The notes under the pieces were generated by a model. It did no database searches, had not been told where the DNA came from, and saw only the letters and a list, made by a program, of their open reading frames with translations. From Flavimaribacter sp039888615 (GTDB taxonomy: Bacteria > Pseudomonadota > Alphaproteobacteria > Rhizobiales > Rhizobiaceae): DNA of 64,000 nucleotides. The stretch lies in assembly GCA_039888615.1 (NCBI GenBank), contig JBDQQS010000001.1; one strand, given 5' to 3'. Of the stretch, positions 1 to 8,815 are shown piece after piece; the first letter of the stretch is position 1, and each line of letters starts with the position of its first letter. A program made the translations under genes and the position numbers.

Positions 1-210
1 AAGTTTACTTGCCTGGTCGGCGCCAAGCCTCCAGAAGAATATGACACGTAAATCCGTACACTCGGTCGGGACGCCTGTAATACAAGTATCAGCGTACATG
101 CGGCGAATATCAAAGCTGACATTGCTGAAGCGATGAACATTCAATCGTCACCATACGGCAATAATCTGCCGCTCGGCCCTGAGCCGAAATCTGATGAGAG
201 GAATTAGACC

Positions 211-564
211 ATGCCCTATGTAGACGGCTTTGTAGCAGCAGTTCCAAACGCGAACAGGGAAAAATACCTCAAGCACGCCAAAGATGCGGCTGTTGTCTTC
301 AAGGAGCATGGCGCTTTGACAGTGGTGGAATGCTGGGGCGACGACGTGCCCGACGGTGAAGTTACATCCTTCCCCACGGCTGTTAAGCGGGAAGAAAATG
401 AAACGGTGGTGTTTTCCTGGATCACGTGGCCATCGCGCGTTGCGCGCAATGAAGGCATGCAGAAAGTGATGGAAGATCCCAGGATGCAGCCGGATCAATT
501 CGAATTTCCGTTTGATGGCAAACGCCTGATCTACGGCGGCTTCGAAATGATCCTCGAAGCGTGA
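211..564 (+). CDS. DUF1428 family protein
   Basis: A 117-residue protein starting MPYVDGFVAAVP, the usual opening of the DUF1428 family, small ferredoxin-like alpha/beta proteins of unknown biochemical role. A purine-rich GAGAGGAA lies about 7 bases before the ATG. The family features seen are the N-terminal strand, a central W-G-D-D-V-P segment and a C-terminal G-K-R-L-I-Y-G-G-F-E motif. Length is normal for the family. It converges on parE, leaving only nine bases between the two stop codons, with no obvious terminator between them. It is probably transcribed alone. Cytoplasmic; no signal peptide. Family assignment is confident, function unknown. Confidence 0.85.
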   Translation: MPYVDGFVAAVPNANREKYLKHAKDAAVVFKEHGALTVVECWGDDVPDGEVTSFPTAVKREENETVVFSWITWPSRVARNEGMQKVMEDPRMQPDQFEFPFDGKRLIYGGFEMILEA

Positions 565-573
565 CCATACGCG

Positions 574-2649
574 TCAGATATCCAGATCCTCGACGAATTC
601 AGCTCTTTCCTGGATAAACTGGAACCGCGCTTCCGCCTTTGTTCCCATGAGATTTGAAACGGCGGTGCGGGTGTCTTCTATTGCTGCGTCATCAATCTGG
701 ACGCGGAGAAGGGTTCGCTTGTTTGGGTGCATCGTCGTCTCTTTCAACTGAGCGGGCAGCATTTCCCCGAGACCTTTGAAGCGTCCGATTTCTACCTTGC
801 CTTTTCCGGCAAATTCCGTCTGCAACAGTTCTTCGCGATGTGGGTCGTCACGCGCGTAAAGCGTCTTGCTGCCCTGGGTAATCCTGTACAGGGGAGGCAC
901 CGCCAAATACAGGTGACCCTCACGGACCATGTCTGGCATTTCCTGATAAAAAAATGTGATCAACAGAGAAGCGATGTGAGCGCCGTCAACATCGGCGTCG
1001 GTCATGATTATCACCTTCTCGTATCGCAGATCCTCTTCCCGGTATTTCGTGCGCGTCCCACAACCCAGCGCCTGGATGAGATCGGCGATCTGCTGGTTGG
1101 CGCCAAGCTTGTCTCGGCCTGCGCTGGCAACATTCAGAATTTTCCCGCGTAGCGGAAGAATGGCCTGGTTCGAACGGTCTCGCGCCTGCTTTGCCGATCC
1201 ACCAGCCGAATCTCCCTCGACGATAAACAGTTCCGCGCCGGCCGCCGTTCCCTGGGAACAGTCAGCGAGCTTTCCAGGAAGCCGCAATTTTCTCACCGCA
1301 GACTTGCGGTTGACTTCGCGTTCCTTGCGTCGACGAACCCGATCATCTGCGCGTTCGACGACCCACTCGAGAAGCCGCGCCGCATCCTGCGGGGAGTCGG
1401 CAAGGAAATGATCAAAGGGATCACGGACTGCGTTTTCCACGAGACGCTGTGCTTCAACGGTCGCCAGTTTGTCCTTGGTCTGCCCGACGAATTCGGGTTC
1501 GCGCACGAACACAGAAAGCATGCCGGCAGCCGAAATCATTACATCGTCCGTCGTGATGATCGAGCCGCGTTTGTTGCCCGTGAGTTCCGCGTAGGCTTTG
1601 AGGCTGCGCGTTAGAGCGAGCCGGAATCCGGCTTCATGCGTCCCGCCTTCGGGAGTAGGGATCGTATTACAGTAGGAATTCATGAATGGATCGCCCGTGT
1701 ACCAGGTAACCGCCCATTCGACCGTTCCGTGTCCGCCTTTCTTTTCGCTGCGCCCGGAAAAGGAATTCCGCGTCACCTTATGGTCGGCTCCGATGGAGGC
1801 TTCCAGGTAATCCTTCAATCCGCCCGGGAAATGGAACACCGCCTTGTCAGGCGTCTCGTCCTTTTCACTCAGCAGAGAAGGGTCGCAATTCCACCGGATT
1901 TCAACGCCCCCAAACAGGTAAGCCTTGGAGCGAGCCATGCGCAAAAGACGCGCCGGTTCGAAACGCGCATTGTCTCCGAAGATCTGGGCGTCGGGATGAA
2001 AGCGAATACGTGTTCCCCGGCGATTATGAACCTCGCCGAGATCTTCCAGTTTTCCGGCAGGTAATCCACGCTCGAATATTTGCCTGTATAGCCGCCGACC
2101 GCGCGCGACCTCTACCTCGAGCCGATCCGACAACGCATTGACTACCGAGACGCCGACGCCGTGCAGGCCCCCCGAAGTTTCGTAGACCTTGGAGTCAAAC
2201 TTACCGCCGGCGTGCAAAGTCGTCATTATGACTTCGAGAGCGGATTTGTTCTTGAATTTCGGATGTGCGTCTACCGGGATGCCTCGTCCATTGTCGGTCA
2301 CGGTCAAAAAACCGTCCGCTCCCAGTTCCACTTCAATGAAATTGGCGTGGCCAGCGACGGCCTCATCCATGGAGTTGTCGATCACTTCCGCAAAAAGGTG
2401 ATGCAGTGCTCCGACGTCCGTACCGCCAATATACATTCCCGGACGTCTGCGAACGGGCTCAAGCCCCTCAAGGACCTCAATGTCAGACGCAGAATAGCCA
2501 TCTTCCGTTGAAACCGGATGCGAACGAGACCGTTTCGGTTTCTTCTCCGTCTCTGCTGCAGACCGTTCCTTGGAAGGCACGCTGCTGTCTCGCCGAACGG
2601 GCGAGGGCGATACGGTCAGTTTCGAGAACAGATCGTTATTGTCATCCAT
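574..2649 (-). CDS. parE: DNA topoisomerase IV subunit B
   Basis: The ATPase subunit of topoisomerase IV, which decatenates daughter chromosomes with ParC. The N-terminal GHKL ATPase domain carries R-R-R-P-G-M-Y-I-G, E-V-I-D-N-S-M-D-E-A (Mg-binding Asn) and D-N-G-R-G-I-P. The transducer domain follows, then the TOPRIM domain with E-G-D-S-A-G-G and D-A-D-V-D-G-A-H-I, and the closing F-K-G-L-G-E-M motif. The lack of a long insertion and the R-R-R-P-G start favour ParE over GyrB. The reading frame is open to a GTG at 2694, but the ATG at 2649 (MDDNNDLFSK) resembles rhizobial ParE starts and gives 691 residues, so I use it. The first 70 residues are polar and basic, probably flexible. ParC is not in the window. 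Confidence 0.93.
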   Translation of the reverse strand: MDDNNDLFSKLTVSPSPVRRDSSVPSKERSAAETEKKPKRSRSHPVSTEDGYSASDIEVLEGLEPVRRRPGMYIGGTDVGALHHLFAEVIDNSMDEAVAGHANFIEVELGADGFLTVTDNGRGIPVDAHPKFKNKSALEVIMTTLHAGGKFDSKVYETSGGLHGVGVSVVNALSDRLEVEVARGRRLYRQIFERGLPAGKLEDLGEVHNRRGTRIRFHPDAQIFGDNARFEPARLLRMARSKAYLFGGVEIRWNCDPSLLSEKDETPDKAVFHFPGGLKDYLEASIGADHKVTRNSFSGRSEKKGGHGTVEWAVTWYTGDPFMNSYCNTIPTPEGGTHEAGFRLALTRSLKAYAELTGNKRGSIITTDDVMISAAGMLSVFVREPEFVGQTKDKLATVEAQRLVENAVRDPFDHFLADSPQDAARLLEWVVERADDRVRRRKEREVNRKSAVRKLRLPGKLADCSQGTAAGAELFIVEGDSAGGSAKQARDRSNQAILPLRGKILNVASAGRDKLGANQQIADLIQALGCGTRTKYREEDLRYEKVIIMTDADVDGAHIASLLITFFYQEMPDMVREGHLYLAVPPLYRITQGSKTLYARDDPHREELLQTEFAGKGKVEIGRFKGLGEMLPAQLKETTMHPNKRTLLRVQIDDAAIEDTRTAVSNLMGTKAEARFQFIQERAEFVEDLDI

Positions 2650-2798
2650 GGTCGATGGCGCGCCTTGTTGCGATTTCAGATTCAGTTCGAGCACAGTGAT
2701 TCGGATCGCTTCACTGTGCCAGATTCAAGGTATTTTTGCGAGGATCGACGCTCAGTCAGCAACAGCGTGACGCGACCGTAGCTGGACGACGCTTCCAG

Positions 2799-2827
2799 AA
2801 AAAAAAGGCCGGCAACACGTGCCGGCC
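2799..2827 (-). terminator. Rho-independent terminator of gltA
   Basis: Read on the minus strand, a perfect 8-bp stem GGCCGGCA / TGCCGGCC with a 5-base loop is followed directly by eight T residues. It starts 13 bases after the gltA stop codon. This is the clearest intrinsic terminator in the window and should separate gltA from parE downstream. Confidence 0.9.
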
Positions 2828-2839
2828 CCTGTCATAACT

Positions 2840-4132
2840 TTAGCCGCGACTTGATAGCGGCACGTAGTCCCGCTCTTCTTCACCGGTGTAGAGCTGACGG
2901 GGACGACCGATCCTCTGGTTCGGATCCTCGATCATCTCCTTCCACTGTGCGATCCAGCCGACGGTCCGCGCCAAGGCGAAGAGAACAGTGAACATGGTCG
3001 TTGGGAAACCAAGCGCTTTAAGCGTGATGCCAGAGTAGAAATCGATATTTGGATAAAGCTTCTTTTCGATGAAATATTCATCGGTAAGAGCAATTCTTTC
3101 AAGCTCGATCGCTACGTCAAGGAGCGGATCGTCCTTGATGCCAAGCTCGCCGAGCACTTCATGCGTTGTTTTCTGCATGATCTTCGCCCGCGGGTCGTAA
3201 TTCTTGTAGACCCTGTGCCCAAATCCCATCAGGCGGAACGGATCGTTGTGATCCTTGGCGCGTCCAATGAATTCCGGAATGCGATCGACCGAACCAATTT
3301 CACTCAGCATATTGAGAGCGGCCTCATTGGCGCCGCCATGGGCAGGTCCCCAGAGACACGCAATGCCAGCAGCAATGCAGGCGAACGGATTGGCTCCCGA
3401 AGAACCTGCAAGGCGCACCGTTGACGTCGATGCGTTTTGTTCATGATCCGCATGCAAAATAAAAATACGGTCCATGGCGCGCGCCAGAACCGGATTGATT
3501 TCGTATTCCTCACAGGGCACCGCGAAACACATGCGCAGGAAATTGGAGGCGTAGTCGAGATCGTTCTTCGGATAAACAAAGGGCTGGCCAACATGATACT
3601 TGTAAGCCATAGCCGCAATTGTCGGCATTTTCGCGATCATGCGAAGGCTGGCGACCATCCGCTGATAGGGATCGGTGATATCAGTTGAGTCGTGATAAAA
3701 GGCGGAAAGCGCGCCGACGACGCCACACATGATCGCCATAGGATGCGCATCACGACGGAAACCGGTAAAGAATCGCGACATCTGTTCGTGAAGCATTGTG
3801 TGCCGCGTCACGCGATAATCAAAATCAGCCTTTTCGGTTTTGGTGGGAAGCTCCCCGTAAAGCAGCAAATAGCAAACTTCAAGGAAGTCGCCGTGCTCTG
3901 CCAACTGGTCGATCGGATATCCACGATGGAGGAGAATTCCCTGATCACCATCAATATAGGTGATCTGGGATTCACAAGACGCCGTAGAGGTAAATCCTGG
4001 ATCATAGGTAAATTTGCCTGTCTGTTTATACAGGCTGGCGATGTCGATAACGTCAGGTCCGATGGATCCGTTACGAACTTTAAGTTCAATATCGTTCCCA
4101 TCGACGGAAAGCTTGGCGTTCGATGCCGTCAT
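2840..4132 (-). CDS. gltA: Citrate synthase (type II)
   Basis: Condenses acetyl-CoA and oxaloacetate to citrate, the entry step of the TCA cycle. The 430-residue length and N-terminal beta domain (M-T-A-S-N-A-K-L) fit the hexameric type II enzymes of Gram-negative bacteria. Catalytic regions are visible: H-A-D-H-E-Q-N-A-S-T-S, G-P-A-H-G-G-A-N-E-A, and M-G-F-G-H-R-V-Y-K-N-Y-D-P-R for CoA and citrate binding, plus a C-terminal R-P-R-Q-L-Y-T-G. The frame extends upstream to 4240, but the ATG at 4132 is preceded by AAGGGG at good spacing and matches the family start. It is monocistronic by appearance: a terminator follows, and a candidate promoter lies 200 bases upstream. Confidence 0.95.
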   Translation of the reverse strand: MTASNAKLSVDGNDIELKVRNGSIGPDVIDIASLYKQTGKFTYDPGFTSTASCESQITYIDGDQGILLHRGYPIDQLAEHGDFLEVCYLLLYGELPTKTEKADFDYRVTRHTMLHEQMSRFFTGFRRDAHPMAIMCGVVGALSAFYHDSTDITDPYQRMVASLRMIAKMPTIAAMAYKYHVGQPFVYPKNDLDYASNFLRMCFAVPCEEYEINPVLARAMDRIFILHADHEQNASTSTVRLAGSSGANPFACIAAGIACLWGPAHGGANEAALNMLSEIGSVDRIPEFIGRAKDHNDPFRLMGFGHRVYKNYDPRAKIMQKTTHEVLGELGIKDDPLLDVAIELERIALTDEYFIEKKLYPNIDFYSGITLKALGFPTTMFTVLFALARTVGWIAQWKEMIEDPNQRIGRPRQLYTGEEERDYVPLSSRG

Positions 4133-4335
4133 ACTGGTCCCCTTCAACAGAAAATACAAAACGGAATGCAAGATGTGCAGCGCCGCAATGATTGGTGTGC
4201 AGTTGCTAGCCGATTTCCGACGCCCTGCCAAGAGAGGCAAAAGTGTATCGATGCAATGCCATATAGGAAAATAGTCTCCCAGGAAAAGGAACCGAAGCTC
4301 TGAAGGACTTACTGATCCCGAACAATCGAAATATT

Positions 4336-4364
4336 ATTATACTATTTCAATAGCTTAATGACGA
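4336..4364 (-). promoter_or_regulatory. Candidate sigma-70-type promoter of gltA
   Basis: On the minus strand, TCGTCA (rc of 4359-4364) and TATAAT (rc of 4336-4341) are separated by 17 bases. The -10 box is a perfect match and the -35 box matches 4 of 6 positions. The region is AT-rich compared with its surroundings. The implied 5' leader to the gltA ATG at 4132 is about 200 bases. This is a motif call only; no start site is known. Confidence 0.4.
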
Positions 4365-4390
4365 AACCAGAGTGGCGCCGGCTTTGTAGA

Positions 4391-5812
4391 TCAAGCGACT
4401 TGATCACGAATTCGACCAAGACTCTCGTCCTTTCCGAGAACTGCAAGGACATCGAAAATACCTGGTGAGGTCGTACGTCCGGTTAAAGCCGATCGCAACG
4501 GCTGCGCGACTTTGCCGAGCTTGAGTTCATTGGCCTCAGCGAAGTCCCGGACCGCATCTTCCGTCGCCTCGACCGACCAATCCACCACACCTTCCAGTAT
4601 GGGCAGGATTTTCGCCAGAACATCCCTGCCGCCTTCGGCGAGTATCTTTTCGGCTTTTTCTTCCATCTCCAGCGGCCGTTCGGAAAAGATGAAACGTGCT
4701 CCATCCGCCAGATCCGCGAGCGTCCGCGCACGTTCCTTCAATCCAGGCATGGCCTCAAGCAACTGCGCGTAACGCCTGTCAGATAATCGCTCGATATAAA
4801 AGGCGCCTCCTTCGATCTCCGGCAGAACCGAAACAAGGGCGTCTGTCAGGTATTTGTCATCGCTACTTCGAATATAATGCGCATTAAGTGCTTCAAGCTT
4901 CTTAACGTCGAACCGCGCCGCGCCCTTGTTGACATCGCCAATATCGAACCATTCAATCATCTGGTCGATTGACATGATTTCATCGTCGCCGTGGCTCCAT
5001 CCAAGCCTGACAAGATAATTGGCAAGCGCTTCAGGCAGAAACCCCATTGCGCGGTAAGCCTCTGCACCCAGCGCTCCGTGTCTCTTGGACAATTTTGCGC
5101 CGTCCGGGCCATGTATCAGCGGTATGTGCGCCATACTCGGCACATCCCAGCCCAACGCGTGATAGATGACCGTTTGACGCGCGGCGTTGGTAAGATGGTC
5201 GTCACCGCGAATGATATCCGTAACGCCCATGTCGTGATCATCCACCACGACCGCTAGCATATAAGTTGGATTGCCGTCGGATCTCAGGATGATGAAATCA
5301 TCAAGATCGCTGTTCGGAAACCGGACATCGCCTTGCACCTTATCTGCGACAAGTGTCTCGCCTTCCTTCGGCGCCTTGATGCGGATTGCGCCGGCGGCGC
5401 CCGCAGGCGCTTCTGCAGGATCTCGATCGCGCCAGCGCCCGTCATACCGGGGAGGGCGTCCTTCAGATCGGGCTTTCTCCCGCATGTCTTCAAGTTCTTG
5501 TGGTGAAGCATAGCAATAGTAGGCTTCACCACGTCGAACCAACTCCTGCGCGACCTCCCTGTGGCGCTCCACACGAGAATATTGTGAAACCGGGTCACCA
5601 TCCCAGGTCACGCCCAGCCACGAAAGTCCATCAAGAATGGCCGCCACCGCCTCATCGGAATTTCGACTGCGGTCCGTATCCTCGATCCGAAGCAGCATCT
5701 TGCCGCCGCAATGACGCGCCCACAGCCAGTTGAAGAGCGCGGTGCGTGCGCCGCCGATATGCAAAAATCCCGTCGGGGACGGCGCGAAACGGGTGATGGT
5801 TTCACCTGACAT
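4391..5812 (-). CDS. gltX: Glutamyl-tRNA synthetase
   Basis: Class I aminoacyl-tRNA synthetase that charges tRNA-Glu. The Rossmann core opens with R-F-A-P-S-P-T-G-F-L-H-I-G-G-A-R (HIGH motif) and contains the K-L-S-K-R-H (KMSKS-type) loop in the middle third. An anticodon-binding helical domain follows. The 473-residue length is standard. The frame stays open to 5935, but the ATG at 5812 (MSGETITRFAPSP) is the family start and frees the intergenic space shared with divergent comEC. No zinc-binding Cys cluster of the E. coli type is evident; tRNA specificity (discriminating or not) was not judged. In many Rhizobiales gltA, gltX and comEC are neighbours, as here. Confidence 0.94.
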   Translation of the reverse strand: MSGETITRFAPSPTGFLHIGGARTALFNWLWARHCGGKMLLRIEDTDRSRNSDEAVAAILDGLSWLGVTWDGDPVSQYSRVERHREVAQELVRRGEAYYCYASPQELEDMREKARSEGRPPRYDGRWRDRDPAEAPAGAAGAIRIKAPKEGETLVADKVQGDVRFPNSDLDDFIILRSDGNPTYMLAVVVDDHDMGVTDIIRGDDHLTNAARQTVIYHALGWDVPSMAHIPLIHGPDGAKLSKRHGALGAEAYRAMGFLPEALANYLVRLGWSHGDDEIMSIDQMIEWFDIGDVNKGAARFDVKKLEALNAHYIRSSDDKYLTDALVSVLPEIEGGAFYIERLSDRRYAQLLEAMPGLKERARTLADLADGARFIFSERPLEMEEKAEKILAEGGRDVLAKILPILEGVVDWSVEATEDAVRDFAEANELKLGKVAQPLRSALTGRTTSPGIFDVLAVLGKDESLGRIRDQVA

Positions 5813-5924
5813 GGAGGCCTCTGTGTGGGAACCGGAAACGGCGGTCCATGTAACACACATGTGCAAGAGCGCAAGTTCCCACACAGCCATTGCCGCACGA
5901 CTAAACCCATGATTGTATCTGGGT

Positions 5925-8282
5925 ATGACCAGCAACCAGATTGAAAATATTCAGGATGCCGCCGGTTCTTCCATGGAGACCGGCAACTCGGATATATCCA
6001 AAACCTCGGTGCCTTCTCCAAAGCCACACCGGTTCGCGTTACGCGACCTTGTCGAGGCATTGCGGTCCATTTCAATTCAGATCTGCCAGGCATGGGAACA
6101 AGAAGTCGCATACGGACATCATTTTCTGTGGTTTCCGGTCGCCATGGCTTTTGGGGCGGCCGTCTGGTTCGGATTTTATCGAGCGCCGTCTGCGATTGTA
6201 ATATTTCTGTTTTTCCTGGCGTCATGGCTGGCGTACGCGGTGCTCGGGAATCGGCAATTCTACAGATATGTCGTATTTCTTGTCGCCGGATTTGCGACCG
6301 GAATGACAACCGCCCAGGTCGAGACTATGCGTCGAGCGACAACGATACTCGACAGTGAGATCACGACGCGGCTGGAAGGGGTGGTGCTGGCCCGCGATGT
6401 CGATTATCGGCGTTATTGGCGTTACACGATCCGACTCGTCCGCACCACGGATCCAATTATTGGGCGCCCCCCGGAAACCGTCAGACTTCTGGCCAGGGCA
6501 GACCACAAACCAGTGGAAATCGGCGGCGCCATAAAAGGCCTCGCCAAAATGGGTCCGCCATCCGGCCCTGCGTTGCCTGGCGGTTACGATTTCGGCTTTG
6601 ACGCCTATTTCAAAGGCTTGGGCGCCTATGGCTATTTTTATGGAAAGCCGCTTACAGGCGATACACGCACCACCGATCACACTGGCGCACAGCCAGTTGC
6701 CATCACGCTCAGCCGTTTGAGAGAAACAATAGCCACCCGAATTCGAGCTGTGCTTCCGGGCGACACTGGAGCACTTGCAAGCGCGCTGGCGGTTGCCGAC
6801 AGACGCTCCATATCGAAGGAGACTGTCGACGCCCTCCGCGCCAGTGGGTTGGCGCATATTTTGGCGATCTCAGGCCTGCATATGGCGCTTGTTGCGGGAA
6901 CGGTCTTGCTGCTCGTACGCAGCGCGCTCAGCTTTTCTCCCTATCTGGTTCATACACGATCGACACGAAAGATCGCGGCGCTCTTTGCGCTTGCCGCCGC
7001 AACCGCCTATCTGCTGATTTCGGGCGGCGCAGTCTCGACGCAGCGCGCATGGCTCATGTTCGTGATTTTTCTGATCGCGGTTTTGATTGACAGAATGGCC
7101 CTGACGCTGAGAAACGTCGCCCTTGCGGCCATTATAATTATATTGATACAGCCCTCCGCCGTAATCGGTCCCGGGTTCCAGATGTCCTTTGCGGCGACCA
7201 TCGCCCTGATATCAGCCTATGCCGTTTGGTCGAGGCGAACGAGAAACTACGATCAGGCGTCCTTTCTTTCCATAAACCGGACATTGAAAGTGGCGCTGCA
7301 ATTCATTCTTGGAATTGCCTTCACATCCCTTGTCGCCGGCGTCTCGACCGGCCTCTTTGCAGTCGAACATTTCCAACGGATCGCGCCCTACGGTCTCCTT
7401 GCCAATGTGGCCGCCATGCCTGTCGTGACATTTGTCGTCATGCCCTTCGGTCTTGTTTCCCTCATCGCAATGCCATTGCACCTTGAATACTGGCCGTTGC
7501 AGATCATGGGAGCAGGGTTGGACGCAGTCATAGCCATCGCAATGCAAACAGAACGGCTTGGCGGTGACGCGATTACCGGAAGGATCGCATCCCAGCCCTT
7601 TCTCGTCGCACTCGTCGGCTTCCTGATACTCGTTCTGATGCGCTCCTGGTTGCGGATTTTCGGCGTAGCGCTTTTCATTATCGGAATTTCTTGGGGGCTG
7701 GGCGCGGCGCCTGGCGAACTGCCTGAGGCGATCATTTCAGAAGACGGCGCGCTGGTCGCCCTGATAGATGACAATGGCCTTGCAGCGAATAGAGCGCGCC
7801 CATCCGCATTTATCGTCGACCAATGGAAGGATGCCTTTGACCTAAATTCAGTCGCGACACCATCCATCCACGCTTCCGGCGACGTCCCAACCTCCACTTC
7901 AAATATGAGACAACACTTTCATTCATTTTTCGAAGCTATTGATATTAATGGACACAATACATTCAGCTGCGCCAAGGGCGCTTGGTGCGCTGGACGTTCT
8001 CACAACGGCCTGAAGATCACAACGATCCAGGATTTGGCGTTCCTCGGCGCCGCGTGTGATGAATCTGACCTTGTCGTAGTGGCCGCGCATATTAGCATGC
8101 CACGATGTTACTCCGGCGCCGTTTTGATCACTGGAAAATCATTGAGACGCAGTGGCGCGCTGGAAATTTACTTTCAGGAGGGCGCCATCACTAGCGTTGG
8201 AGCGATCAACAGCAAGTTCCGACAGTGGACTCGCCATCGCTTCTATAATTGGCGCACCAAAAACTTTCGCCATGTCAGGTAA
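5925..8282 (+). CDS. comEC: ComEC/Rec2-family DNA uptake membrane protein
   Basis: A 785-residue polytopic inner-membrane protein of the ComEC/Rec2 family, the channel for single-stranded DNA import in transformable bacteria. After a polar N-terminus of about 60 residues come two or three membrane spans (WFPVAMAFGAAVWFGFY), then the soluble DUF4131-type region. The Competence domain has the signature A-I-S-G-L-H-M-A-L-V-A-G and many membrane segments. The C-terminal 200 residues are soluble and resemble the reduced beta-lactamase-like tail of alphaproteobacterial members; I see no clear HxHxDH metal motif there. The frame opens at a TTG (5913), but the ATG at 5925 is the likelier start. It is divergent from gltX. 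Natural competence is not shown by this gene alone. Confidence 0.88.
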   Translation: MTSNQIENIQDAAGSSMETGNSDISKTSVPSPKPHRFALRDLVEALRSISIQICQAWEQEVAYGHHFLWFPVAMAFGAAVWFGFYRAPSAIVIFLFFLASWLAYAVLGNRQFYRYVVFLVAGFATGMTTAQVETMRRATTILDSEITTRLEGVVLARDVDYRRYWRYTIRLVRTTDPIIGRPPETVRLLARADHKPVEIGGAIKGLAKMGPPSGPALPGGYDFGFDAYFKGLGAYGYFYGKPLTGDTRTTDHTGAQPVAITLSRLRETIATRIRAVLPGDTGALASALAVADRRSISKETVDALRASGLAHILAISGLHMALVAGTVLLLVRSALSFSPYLVHTRSTRKIAALFALAAATAYLLISGGAVSTQRAWLMFVIFLIAVLIDRMALTLRNVALAAIIIILIQPSAVIGPGFQMSFAATIALISAYAVWSRRTRNYDQASFLSINRTLKVALQFILGIAFTSLVAGVSTGLFAVEHFQRIAPYGLLANVAAMPVVTFVVMPFGLVSLIAMPLHLEYWPLQIMGAGLDAVIAIAMQTERLGGDAITGRIASQPFLVALVGFLILVLMRSWLRIFGVALFIIGISWGLGAAPGELPEAIISEDGALVALIDDNGLAANRARPSAFIVDQWKDAFDLNSVATPSIHASGDVPTSTSNMRQHFHSFFEAIDINGHNTFSCAKGAWCAGRSHNGLKITTIQDLAFLGAACDESDLVVVAAHISMPRCYSGAVLITGKSLRRSGALEIYFQEGAITSVGAINSKFRQWTRHRFYNWRTKNFRHVR

Positions 8283-8383
8283 ACCGCATCCTGATCAATC
8301 TCGCCAGTTAACCACGTTTTTCATGACAATCTTAATCAAATGACAGCAATTTTGTAAGTCACAGACGAACGGTGCGAGGCGAC

Positions 8384-8791
8384 ATGAAAGTGCGAAAACA
8401 AGTAACGTTAGCGGTGCTGGCGTCGATGTTGGCGTTATCGGGCTGTTCCAGTCTGCCTGGTTTCGGATGGATTGGAACGTCATCATCAACCGTTTCATAT
8501 CAGGATACCAAATGGTGTGTGCCAAGGAAGCTGAAACGCGTTCTGAATCGGGTTTCGAAGCGCTATGGTCCAGTTAACGTGCACTCCACGAAACGCTGGT
8601 GGTATGAGAACCGGCGTAAAGGCGGAGCTCGCAATTCCTACCACCTGAAATGTAAAGCTGTTGATTTTTCGGTGCGCGGCGATCCGTCTTCGGTAGTCGC
8701 CTACCTGAAATCCCAACCCGAAGTTGGGGGATACAAATATTATCCGGGCGGATTCTATCACATCGACACGGGACCAAGACGGACCTGGTGA
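8384..8791 (+). CDS. M15-type (YcbK-like) peptidase lipoprotein
   Basis: A 135-residue lipoprotein. The signal sequence ends in the lipobox L-A-L-S-G-C (Cys near residue 20), so export and lipidation are expected. The rest matches the peptidase M15A / DUF882 fold of zinc D-Ala-D-Ala peptidases: S-x-H-x(6)-D (S-Y-H-L-K-C-K-A-V-D) and the later H-I-D motif supply the zinc ligands. It is a minimal domain, as in YcbK-like proteins, with probable murein cleavage or binding. The frame allows a GTG four codons earlier; the ATG at 8384 gives a better signal peptide. In several Rhizobiales I recall lexA near this place, next to comEC; here it is not found. It ends 24 bases from the convergent glycosyltransferase. 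Confidence 0.8.
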   Translation: MKVRKQVTLAVLASMLALSGCSSLPGFGWIGTSSSTVSYQDTKWCVPRKLKRVLNRVSKRYGPVNVHSTKRWWYENRRKGGARNSYHLKCKAVDFSVRGDPSSVVAYLKSQPEVGGYKYYPGGFYHIDTGPRRTW

Positions 8792-8815
8792 AGGTTATAC
8801 CCGTGGACCGGTAAA

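Noticed and set aside
1..51. A 16-codon plus-strand tail ending in TAA at 49-51
   Set aside because: Could be the end of a gene starting outside the window, but is too short to judge and carries no motif.
148..498. Minus-strand frame opposite the DUF1428 gene
   Set aside because: Antisense shadow; the plus-strand gene has a known family match and a ribosome-binding site.
8281..8320. TTAACC, a half-site resembling the CtrA motif, before the M15 lipoprotein
   Set aside because: Only a half-site, with no second TTAA at the right spacing; too common by chance. The same holds for 21697-21702.
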